64,000 bases of DNA from Fusibacter_C sp942493125 (GTDB lineage Bacteria > Bacillota > Clostridia > Peptostreptococcales > Acidaminobacteraceae): contig OW818667.1 in assembly GCA_942493125.1 (NCBI GenBank), positions 3,224,001 to 3,288,000 of the forward strand, read 5' to 3'. The notes below the pieces were generated by a model. The model worked only from the letters and a program-made list of their open reading frames with translations. It did no database searches and had not been told where the DNA came from. A program made the translations under genes and the position numbers. Positions 16,606-24,068 of the stretch are shown here, in pieces; within the stretch, counting starts at the first letter, position 1; each line of letters opens with the position of its first letter.

Positions 16606-17721
16606 GTGAAAAGAGAATTCACAAAAGAGGGTGGTTCAGTTTTAGTCATAACTCTGGTTATCACGTTGGTCCTGATGATTTTAGGAACGGTATTGTTAAA
16701 TATGAGTTTGGCTGAGAACAAATTTGCAATCAAACAAGAAGATAAGCTACAAGCTTACTATATTGCAAGATCTGGCGCACAATCGATTGCAGAATATATG
16801 GTTCTTGACAACCATGGTGATGCAAAAAATATGGTCGGAGCATCTGTTGCAAATACTGGTATTGGTGGCGGTTCTTTTACGGTCAATGTCGCTCAAGATC
16901 CTCTCAATTCAAATGTGATCAACGTCGTCTCGACGGCAACGTATAAAAATACAACGCAAAAAGCGAAACTTAATGTGTATAAAACAAGTACAGGTGTGGG
17001 TGGTTTATATAACTATGCCATCGTCGCTAAAAATAATATCACGAGTCCAAATAGTGCTGGATCTGGTACGACGATAACAGGTGGCATTGCAACGATCAAT
17101 GGTGACATTACGCTTGCTGGACATGTAAACTATGGCAGTGCTACTGAGAATGCATTGATTATGTTACCAGAAGTTGAAATACCACCTAGTAGTGAACTCA
17201 ATCAACAATTCGGAAAAATTGATAATCCATTGACTCTGCCAGTAAGTGGTCATTTGCCGAAATCGACGACTGATGGTATCAATGAATACAATTATTATGC
17301 AACGGGAATTGATTTGAAAAATGAATTGCTTAGTGTTGTGGATACAACCGGTGTGACGCCTGTTGGCAGCAAACCGAATGTCGTCGTACACCTTTATGTT
17401 GAAGGGGATATTAACATTGAAACCAACGCGATCTTTAGTGTCGCTGATCATACAATGCTGTATATTTATGTAAAAGGGGTACATACTGTCAAGCTTTCAG
17501 GCAATGGCGCTCAGAACAATGTATTTATATATGCACCAGACTCGGATATCATTTGGAACAATGCACAAACGAGCGGTTTGATTTTTGGTGGTTTGGTAGG
17601 TAACAATGTAACGATCACAAATCATGTCAATGTGGCGCACAATCCTTTGATGGCCAACTATTCTAATTTAAATACTTCAAACGTCGGAATTACTTATACA
17701 GGCTACAAATGGATTGATTAA
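16606..17721 (+). CDS. PilX-like protein with beta-rich C-terminal domain (DUF7305-like)
   Basis: The start is taken as GTG 16606, behind a strong AAAGGAGG at 16590-16597; the upstream TTG at 16531 would put 25 unrelated residues before the conserved helix. The 371-residue product has one helix (SVLVITLVITLVLMILGTVLL), the IKQEDKLQAYYIARSGAQSI motif, and a long beta-rich region ending in the same DUF7305-like pattern as the 14213 protein (MLYIYVKG...NVFIYAPDSDIIWNNAQTSGLIFGGLVGNNVTI). It is the unit 3 equivalent of the unit 2 opener, so the units are related by duplication. Confidence 0.75.
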   Translation: MKREFTKEGGSVLVITLVITLVLMILGTVLLNMSLAENKFAIKQEDKLQAYYIARSGAQSIAEYMVLDNHGDAKNMVGASVANTGIGGGSFTVNVAQDPLNSNVINVVSTATYKNTTQKAKLNVYKTSTGVGGLYNYAIVAKNNITSPNSAGSGTTITGGIATINGDITLAGHVNYGSATENALIMLPEVEIPPSSELNQQFGKIDNPLTLPVSGHLPKSTTDGINEYNYYATGIDLKNELLSVVDTTGVTPVGSKPNVVVHLYVEGDINIETNAIFSVADHTMLYIYVKGVHTVKLSGNGAQNNVFIYAPDSDIIWNNAQTSGLIFGGLVGNNVTITNHVNVAHNPLMANYSNLNTSNVGITYTGYKWID

Positions 17722-17748
17722 TACAAGGACGATTTAGGGGGTAGTTGC

Positions 17749-19218
17749 ATGAATAAAGCAAAAAGACTCAGCGGTATGTCGCTCGTGGAAGTAATCTTAG
17801 CACTTGCAATCTTCGGAATCATCATGGTTGCTTTTTTAAGCATGTTCACTGGTGGCATTATAGGCATTTATGGCGCAGGGGATAAAGGGGTAGCTTATAA
17901 TTTAGCGCAAGAGGATATTGATACGCGAATCGCAAGTGGTGGTTCGGTAACTTTTAACCCCCTAACGGTCAATTTTGGTGCCAATACGTTTGTTATAGAG
18001 GGTGGGTTTATAGATGCCTCTAAATTCTTCAGGAATAAAACTTCGGAACTTGAAGCGTTTATCCCAATTTTACCTATGATAGGTGTGACACCAAACGTTC
18101 ATTTTGAAGGTACAGCAGTTCCTTTTACCGTCACAGTCGTTGGAACGAACACCAACTTTACTGCAGCTACAAAAGTTCAAGTTTTATCACGTACGGGTAC
18201 ACTGATTGAGAGCATCAATACAATCAATTATGTGGATGCGACGCATTTTTCATTTGAAATTACCAAAAACTTGGTCAACTCGGAAAGTGATTATGCCATA
18301 AAGGTATATACAACTCGGACAGGACTTCCTGATGAAGTGGTTCGTGCGAAATATTCCGTTTATATGCCGAACTTAATTGCAGCGAGCAACAACTCAATTT
18401 ATGTCTCCGAAAATGGCATGAACTGGTATAAATCGTATACAATCACATCGACTATTTCATTTGGAACCCCAAATGCTGCAGCTTATGGCGATAAGAGATA
18501 TCTCGTCGCTGGTTCTGAAGGAAAGTATCTATTAAGTAGTGAATATCAAGGGATGACTGTGGTTAATACGGGTAGCGATATAGCAATCAACGATGTGACA
18601 TGGTCAAATTTTTATAAGAAGTTTTTCTCTGTGAATGATGCTGGTATCGTTAGATCATCATTAACTGGAGATTCATGGGCAGAAGATCTTCCGAGCATTG
18701 GAACACCGCTAAAAGGCATATCGGTCACAGAGTCCGGTAAAATTCTAGCGGTTGGTAATACGAACAAAGTGTATTATTCAAGTGATGGCATAACTTGGAC
18801 AAATGTTGCCATCACAGGCGAGACGGCATTTAATGACGTATTTGCTTTTGACAATGGCACCACCCCAATCTATTATGTCATTGGAAATACTGGCGACATG
18901 TATTATTCCACAGATGCGATAACTTGGACGAAGAAAGTTTTAACAACAGTTAGCAACTTGAACCGTATCGAATATTACTTGGGAAAAATGATAGTCGTTG
19001 GCAACAACGGACTCATCATGACCTCAGTTGATATGGGCCAGAATTGGACTGCGACTACTTTTGGAACGACAAATTATATCGGTGCCACATTCTTAACGGG
19101 TACAGATGCCGTGTTTGCAGTGGGCAATGCTACAATGGCAAAATCGACGGACTTCTCGACATGGTCGACCGTAAATACGTTATCTGGTGAGACATACAGA
19201 GCAATCACAGGCAAATAA
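17749..19218 (+). CDS. Modular prepilin with TIG-like and BNR beta-propeller domains
   Basis: The 489-residue protein carries a pilin signal with an unusual +1 Met (RLSG|MSLVEVILALAIFGIIM), followed by a short stalk. Residues about 118-200 look like an IPT/TIG-type immunoglobulin fold. From about 210 to the end there are repeated units with Asp-box motifs SxDG-[IM]-x-W: SENGMNWY, SSDGITWT, STDAITWT and SVDMGQNWT. This is the pattern of BNR/sialidase-type propellers, here about six blades, without the catalytic residues of sialidases visible. A propeller-bearing pilin suggests a third kind of adhesive tip. It follows the PilX-like gene of unit 3 after GGGGGTAG. Confidence 0.82.
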   Translation: MNKAKRLSGMSLVEVILALAIFGIIMVAFLSMFTGGIIGIYGAGDKGVAYNLAQEDIDTRIASGGSVTFNPLTVNFGANTFVIEGGFIDASKFFRNKTSELEAFIPILPMIGVTPNVHFEGTAVPFTVTVVGTNTNFTAATKVQVLSRTGTLIESINTINYVDATHFSFEITKNLVNSESDYAIKVYTTRTGLPDEVVRAKYSVYMPNLIAASNNSIYVSENGMNWYKSYTITSTISFGTPNAAAYGDKRYLVAGSEGKYLLSSEYQGMTVVNTGSDIAINDVTWSNFYKKFFSVNDAGIVRSSLTGDSWAEDLPSIGTPLKGISVTESGKILAVGNTNKVYYSSDGITWTNVAITGETAFNDVFAFDNGTTPIYYVIGNTGDMYYSTDAITWTKKVLTTVSNLNRIEYYLGKMIVVGNNGLIMTSVDMGQNWTATTFGTTNYIGATFLTGTDAVFAVGNATMAKSTDFSTWSTVNTLSGETYRAITGK

Positions 19219-19238
19219 ACTAAAAAGTTGGTGATACG

Positions 19239-19718
19239 ATGAAACGTGCGAAATTAAATAAAAAGGCCAATGGATTTACGTTAATTGAATTGCTCATTGT
19301 ATTGGCAATTTTAGGAATCGTTATTACTGCGGTTTCCAATTACTTTGTGCACAATTTAAATACTTATAATAAAAGTGAAAAGGTTGCACAAGTCCAATTT
19401 GATGTCAGGATGGCTTCGGATTACGTGACAACTGCACTTAGGAATGTTGATGATATCGTCTTGTCGTCGACTGCTATTGATCCTGTGCCGTTCCCTAACG
19501 TGATTGACATGACGACTTTATCAGGTAAGTATGCATCTGTTAATGCGGTTTCATTTAGTTTGTCTAAAGAAGGACAGCGTTATTTTGTCTCATACACAAT
19601 AATAGGTAACTCTCTGGATGGGAAAAATGAATATACTTTGAGCACAAAAGTACTTCTAAACAACATTTATGCAGCAACAGAAAGTACAGGTAGTATTGTC
19701 TATTTCGTGAAAAACTAA
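19239..19718 (+). CDS. Minor prepilin
   Basis: The 159-residue protein has the signal KANG|FTLIELLIVLAILGIVITAV with a 13-residue leader, then a PulJ/PilW-like body (VQFDVRMASDYVTTALRNVDDIV). It closes unit 3 and corresponds to the 15826 pilin of unit 2. A terminator follows 40 bases downstream. Confidence 0.87.
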   Translation: MKRAKLNKKANGFTLIELLIVLAILGIVITAVSNYFVHNLNTYNKSEKVAQVQFDVRMASDYVTTALRNVDDIVLSSTAIDPVPFPNVIDMTTLSGKYASVNAVSFSLSKEGQRYFVSYTIIGNSLDGKNEYTLSTKVLLNNIYAATESTGSIVYFVKN

Positions 19719-19762
19719 AACATTTCTAAATAATCACTCAAAACCTTTGAAATCGCAAGCTT

Positions 19763-19789
19763 AAAGGGGTTTACAACACCCCTTTTTTG
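19763..19789 (+). terminator. Terminator of unit 3, overlapping the unit 4 promoter
   Basis: Arms AAAGGGGT (19763-19770) and ACCCCTTT (19778-19785) with a 7-base loop and T run. The -35 box of the next promoter begins at the last base of the 5' arm and fills the loop. Confidence 0.88.
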
Positions 19790-19798
19790 CCTTATAAT
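19770..19798 (+). promoter_or_regulatory. Promoter of pilus unit 4 (TTTACA-N17-TATAAT)
   Basis: TTTACA (19770-19775) and TATAAT (19793-19798) are 17 bases apart. The -35 lies in the loop of the preceding terminator. Confidence 0.85.
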
Positions 19799-19832
19799 TA
19801 TCGTAGCACTAAATTTATAATTTAGAGGTAAT

Positions 19833-19908
19833 TATTGGCAAACCACTTGAAAGAGTGAGGCGCAAAGCGTGAAGTCTAAGGTAGAAATACTATGATGGTT
19901 CGGCTGCA
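19833..19908 (+). ncRNA. c-di-GMP-I (GEMM-I) riboswitch, unit 4
   Basis: GGCAAACC (19837), a GAAA-capped stem (CACTT-GAAA-GAGTG), GGCGCAAAGC (19859, one change from GACGCAAAG), GTCTAA (19874), a GGTAGAAATAC hairpin and the closing GGTTCGGCTGC are all present. It precedes the second pilT and the pilMNO alignment genes, so c-di-GMP should set the level of the pilus machine as well as the tips. Confidence 0.9.
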
Positions 19909-19931
19909 GTTTATTCTGCAGTTTTTTTTTA
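19903..19931 (+). terminator. Riboswitch terminator, unit 4
   Basis: CTGCAG (19904) and CTGCAG (19916) pair around a 6-base loop and are followed by T9. The stem is shorter than in units 1-3 (6 pairs), so basal read-through may be higher. Confidence 0.85.
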
Positions 19932-20025
19932 TACATTTTTATTAATTATTAATAAAAAATTGTGAAATTAGAACAATTGTGGGTATGCTTTAGAGAGATT
20001 AAATAAACGAACAACGGAGAAAACT

Positions 20026-21078
20026 ATGCATATTGACGAAATCCTAATGCAAGCAAAAGATTTGGGTGCTTCCGACGTCCACTTTGCAGTGGATAACCCA
20101 ATAACCATCAGAGTTGATGGCGAACTAATCCCAATGGGAGAGCAAATTGTCACAGATGAAGACACAGCAACGTTTGCTAAACATATGATTAAAGAGGCAA
20201 GGTATGCGGAATTTGAAGAATTCGGTCAAATCGATATCTCGTACAGAATTCCTGGACATAGTGCCTATCGTATCAACATTTACAAGTATGGTGGAAGTGT
20301 CGGCATCGCAGCTAGAACGATCAGCGATATCGTGCCGACGATTCAAGATCTCCATTTACCAGAGTCGATAGAAAAAATCGCGCAGTACAATTCTGGATTG
20401 ATCATCGTCACAGGTCCGACAGGATGTGGTAAGTCAACGACGATCGCTGCGATTATCGATGCCATTAACCGTCAAAAGAAGCGCCACGTATTGACGATTG
20501 AAGATCCAATTGAGTACATTCACAAAAATGACCAATGTATCATCACGCAACGTGAGATCGGTAGGGACTGCAACAACTTCACAGATGCACTTAGAGCAGG
20601 CCTTCGTCAAGATCCAGATGTCATCATGGTCGGTGAAATGAGAGACCTCGAGACGATTGCGATCGCCATCACCGCAGCTGAGACTGGGCACCTCGTCCTA
20701 GCAACGCTCCATACACGCAATACATATCAGACCATAGAGCGTATTATCGACGTTTTCCCGGCTACACACCAACAGCAAATCAGAATACAGCTGGCCAATT
20801 CACTCGTGGCGGTATTTGCACAAAAATTATTGCCACGACGTGGTGAAAAAGGGCGTATCGCAGCCGTGGAAAGTATGATGGTCACGCCGGCGATTCGCAA
20901 CTTGATTCGAGAGAACAAAATTCATCAGTTGTATACGTTTATTCAAACAGGACAAAAAACAGGCATGCAGACGATGGATGATTATCTGGTTGCACTTTAC
21001 AAGAAGCGTTTAATAGATAAAGAAGTCGTGCTTGAAAATGCGCATGACAAGGAAGCGGTTACAAAAGAAATATTCTAG
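20026..21078 (+). CDS. pilT: Type IV pilus retraction ATPase PilT (second copy)
   Basis: A 350-residue full-length PilT: Walker A GPTGCGKST (about 130-138; Cys replaces the usual Ser), Asp box IEDPIEYIH, Walker B LRQDPDVIMVGEMRD and His box TLHT. The PilT segment AIRNLIREN is present. It differs from the 137 copy in the N-terminal PAS-like domain. It is the first gene after the unit 4 riboswitch, so this motor is predicted to follow c-di-GMP while the first PilT does not. It could be PilT2/PilU-like; the split cannot be settled by eye. Confidence 0.93.
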   Translation: MHIDEILMQAKDLGASDVHFAVDNPITIRVDGELIPMGEQIVTDEDTATFAKHMIKEARYAEFEEFGQIDISYRIPGHSAYRINIYKYGGSVGIAARTISDIVPTIQDLHLPESIEKIAQYNSGLIIVTGPTGCGKSTTIAAIIDAINRQKKRHVLTIEDPIEYIHKNDQCIITQREIGRDCNNFTDALRAGLRQDPDVIMVGEMRDLETIAIAITAAETGHLVLATLHTRNTYQTIERIIDVFPATHQQQIRIQLANSLVAVFAQKLLPRRGEKGRIAAVESMMVTPAIRNLIRENKIHQLYTFIQTGQKTGMQTMDDYLVALYKKRLIDKEVVLENAHDKEAVTKEIF

Positions 21079-21087
21079 GGGGGCACT

Positions 21088-22227
21088 ATGAAAGCAGGAA
21101 AACAAAAAAGACGGGGGCCTTTGCTGTCAATTGATTTAGGCAGTCATAGCATCAAATTTGCTCAAGGTCAGCTTGTAAACGACAAATTAAAAATCACAGC
21201 ATTATTTCATCATGAGATTCCTGACAATGTCTATTCAAATGGTGATATCAAAGATGAACTGGCGCTTAAAACAGCGATTCAGTCGGCCATTAAGAACTCT
21301 CGAGTATCGACAAGAGATACGGTCATATCGATAGAATGCACTGAGATTATCAAGAGAGAGATGATCATCCAACGCGTGCCAGATGAAGATCGTATGGACC
21401 TCATTGCCTATGAAGTCAGTCAATATTTGCCGATAGACGTAAACAGTTATATTTTGCAATATAAAATCATTGATGAAGTCGTTGAAGGTGAAGTGACAAA
21501 AGATCGCATATTACTTGGCGCAATGCCAAAAGATGTCGTCAAATCGCATTTTGATCTCCTACTCGCATGCGGGTTAAATCCAGTCTATATGGATATGCAC
21601 AGCAATTCACTTGAGAAGCTCGTGCAAGTCTGCCACAACAGCGAGATTAAAGCTTCAGGTCAAACGACAGCATATATCGATTTTGGCAACAAAATTATCG
21701 ATATATCCATTTTGGAGAATTTAAGCTACAAATTTAACCGACTTTTAAAATTGGGTAGCTCAGAATTCGATAAAATACTTGTTGGCCATTTGTCACTTGA
21801 TGCCAAGCAAGCTGAGACGCGTAAAAAGAGAACAAGCGTTGTAGAGCTTCGAAAATTCAATCAAGATGCTGAAGACGTATTGGTGGAAGTGGATACATCG
21901 CATCCGCAAGCAGGGTTGGACGTCCATAACACAGAGCTTGAAACGCTCGTAAATATTGAGACGATTTCTTACCTCGATGAATGCATCGACGAGATCAATA
22001 AAGTATTCAAATACTACACGAGTCGAAATTCAGCAAATAAAATAGATCAAGTATATCTCTATGGTGGGGGTTCGCAATTCATAGATTTAATTGATTTGTT
22101 TGCAGACAAACTTGAATTGCCGACGAAAGTATTAACGCAGTTTGACAACTTAGAGTTAAATATAAAAAATGATCCTGGTAAGTTATCCATTTATGTCAAC
22201 GCATTAGGTGCACTTATCAGAAGTTAG
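21088..22227 (+). CDS. pilM: Type IV pilus assembly protein PilM
   Basis: The 379-residue cytoplasmic protein has the actin-like/SHS2 fold of PilM: LLSIDLGSHSIKFAQG near residue 12, a central TTAYIDFGNKIIDISIL phosphate motif near 195, and VYLYGGGSQFIDLIDLF near 325. PilM binds the cytoplasmic tail of PilN and links the ATPase to the alignment complex. A charged insert (residues ~245-290, KKRTSVVELRKFNQDAEDVLVEVD) is not typical. It sits between pilT2 and pilN with 9- and 12-base gaps. Confidence 0.9.
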   Translation: MKAGKQKRRGPLLSIDLGSHSIKFAQGQLVNDKLKITALFHHEIPDNVYSNGDIKDELALKTAIQSAIKNSRVSTRDTVISIECTEIIKREMIIQRVPDEDRMDLIAYEVSQYLPIDVNSYILQYKIIDEVVEGEVTKDRILLGAMPKDVVKSHFDLLLACGLNPVYMDMHSNSLEKLVQVCHNSEIKASGQTTAYIDFGNKIIDISILENLSYKFNRLLKLGSSEFDKILVGHLSLDAKQAETRKKRTSVVELRKFNQDAEDVLVEVDTSHPQAGLDVHNTELETLVNIETISYLDECIDEINKVFKYYTSRNSANKIDQVYLYGGGSQFIDLIDLFADKLELPTKVLTQFDNLELNIKNDPGKLSIYVNALGALIRS

Positions 22228-22239
22228 GGGGGGCCCACT

Positions 22240-22800
22240 TTGAGAGATTTTAACTATTTTGAACCCTATTTAAAGGTTCAGGCAAAACCGAAAAGTCGAA
22301 ATATATTGATTGTCCTCTTGGCTGCATTGGTCCTAGCGTTGATCGTCTATTACCAATTTTATCTCATCATGCAGACGAGAGCACTTAAAGCCGATATTGC
22401 AGAAGTGGATCAGTATATCAACTCGGAAGAGACGATTAAAAAAGTATCTGAGATTACGGACAAGCAGAATAAGGAAGCGGCTTTGACACTTGCCTATGCT
22501 GACTTAAATGCAGTCGCTATGAGCATCGAGCAAACGGATAAATTGGATGAAATGTTCATGGACCAAGTCAATGCACAGATTCCAGAAGGCGTTTTCATAT
22601 CCGATTTCAATGCAAACAACGAATTCCTTACACTTAAAGGTTACTCTACAAACTACTATGCCATCGCACAAATCGCCTACAATTTAAGAAATAGCGGCGG
22701 ATTTACCGATGTCACCATCCCTTCTGTCACTGAAGATAACTCGAACTACATCTTCTTGATCAATGCAACCATCGCAGGGGAGGGACAGTATGCAAATTAG
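22240..22800 (+). CDS. pilN: PilN-like alignment subcomplex protein
   Basis: The 186-residue bitopic protein has a short cytoplasmic N-terminus RDFNYFEPYLKVQ (the PilM-binding position), a transmembrane helix (NILIVLLAALVLALIVYYQFYLI, about 21-43), a coiled-coil segment to about 110, and a ferredoxin-like PilN domain ending ANNEFLTLKGYSTNYYAIAQIAYNLRNSG. The start is TTG 22240 behind a G-rich site (AGGGGGGG). It overlaps the pilO start by 11 bases, indicating coupling. Confidence 0.85.
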   Translation: MRDFNYFEPYLKVQAKPKSRNILIVLLAALVLALIVYYQFYLIMQTRALKADIAEVDQYINSEETIKKVSEITDKQNKEAALTLAYADLNAVAMSIEQTDKLDEMFMDQVNAQIPEGVFISDFNANNEFLTLKGYSTNYYAIAQIAYNLRNSGGFTDVTIPSVTEDNSNYIFLINATIAGEGQYAN

Positions 22801-24058
22801 TCGTCGTGATAGGAATTTACTGATATTATTGGCTGTATTTGCTGCCCTTGCTGCCTATTATTATTTTGGCATCATTCCTCAAGAAGAAAAAATCGAAACA
22901 CTTGAGACAGAGCTGGCACTTAAAGAGGCTGCAAAAAGCGAAATCGAATTGAAACTCGCATCAGAGTTCAATTTAGATAAGCGCATCGAAGAACTTGAAA
23001 CGCAAATTACAGAAGCATCTGATAGATACTTTGGCATATTGACACAAGAAGAAATTCTCATGTTAGTTACGCGTTTTGGCGAAGGCTCAGAGCTTACCTT
23101 TAGCGATATGACATTTTCAGATATCGTCGTTGAAGGGTCACAATTAAAACAAACGATGGCGAGCTTGTCGTTTGATGGCAATTATGAATCATTGATGGGC
23201 TATTTAAGAAATACGAGAACATTTGACAAACAGATCGTCGTTAAAGAAATGGTCATTCAGAATCAACTTGACAAGGGTCTCGTCGGAAAAATGCAGCTCG
23301 AGTTCAACGGCATACCAGCAGTGGAAGCTTACTCTGTACCTTATAAAAAACTCGTCACGAGCCAATTCAATACGAGAGATTTATCATTGGGACCATTTGC
23401 GCCTTATGACAATTTCGTAGCGGTTCAACCGACTGAAGCCTCAACAGATGGTGGCACTGTGATCTTGCCGGATCCAAATGAATCTTACCCTGGTGAACCA
23501 GGACCAGGAGAAATCATCGTAGATGGCAGTGGCACAGGTACGGGGACAGGCTCAGGTAGTGACACTGGAACAATCTACCGACCAATGTCACAGATCTATG
23601 GCTTCGAAGATAGCGCAAGCTTCTTTGTTGGCAACAACCTAGATATCACAGGTTATCTAGCTAAGAGCAAGATGAAGATCGCTGGTGGATTTGCAACGGA
23701 AGTCAATTTTGATTTCGTCACAGGCCGTGAGCTCAGTGAAGCAAACGTCGTGTTTGATACAAATCCGGTTATGATCGATAGACAAGCCGATACGATAGGA
23801 TTATGGGTTTATGCTTATGAAGCATCCAACCATGCAATAGGCGTCGTGATCATCGATTCAAAAGGTAAAGAATATCGCGTAGAGCTTACGGAATCAGTAG
23901 ATTTCACTAAGTGGCAAGAATTAGAAGCGGCATTACCTGTTGAAATCACATACCCATGTATGATTCAAAGAATCTACATCGAAGGTAAAGGTTACGATCA
24001 AAAGCTCGCTGGTAAATACTTGTTTGATCAACTACAAGTATCTTATTCAGTAAGATAG
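22790..24058 (+). CDS. pilO: PilO-like protein with extra C-terminal jelly-roll domain
   Basis: The start at 22790 is chosen because AGGGGAGGG precedes it; the longer frame from 22763 runs inside pilN. Residues 10-26 form the transmembrane helix, about 30-70 a coiled coil, and about 75-190 the PilO ferredoxin-like fold. Ordinary PilO ends there at about 200 residues. Here a Gly/Thr/Ser-rich linker (GSGTGTGTGSGSDTGT, about 245-262) leads to a 155-residue jelly-roll resembling the C-terminal glycan-binding-like domain of clostridial phosphodiester glycosidases (IGLWVYAYE... FTKWQELEAALP... RIYIEGKG... YLFDQLQ). It faces the cell wall, where it may anchor the machine to peptidoglycan or wall glycans. 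Confidence 0.8.
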   Translation: MQISRRDRNLLILLAVFAALAAYYYFGIIPQEEKIETLETELALKEAAKSEIELKLASEFNLDKRIEELETQITEASDRYFGILTQEEILMLVTRFGEGSELTFSDMTFSDIVVEGSQLKQTMASLSFDGNYESLMGYLRNTRTFDKQIVVKEMVIQNQLDKGLVGKMQLEFNGIPAVEAYSVPYKKLVTSQFNTRDLSLGPFAPYDNFVAVQPTEASTDGGTVILPDPNESYPGEPGPGEIIVDGSGTGTGTGSGSDTGTIYRPMSQIYGFEDSASFFVGNNLDITGYLAKSKMKIAGGFATEVNFDFVTGRELSEANVVFDTNPVMIDRQADTIGLWVYAYEASNHAIGVVIIDSKGKEYRVELTESVDFTKWQELEAALPVEITYPCMIQRIYIEGKGYDQKLAGKYLFDQLQVSYSVR

Positions 24059-24068
24059 GGGGGATAAC

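Noticed and set aside
14213..17721. Carbohydrate-active enzyme in the PilX-like proteins
   Set aside because: The beta-rich C-terminal regions show no catalytic motif; they match the DUF7305-like pattern of pilus-associated proteins.
17749..19218. Sialidase activity of the propeller pilin
   Set aside because: Asp-box repeats are present, but the Arg triad and catalytic Tyr/Glu of sialidases cannot be identified.
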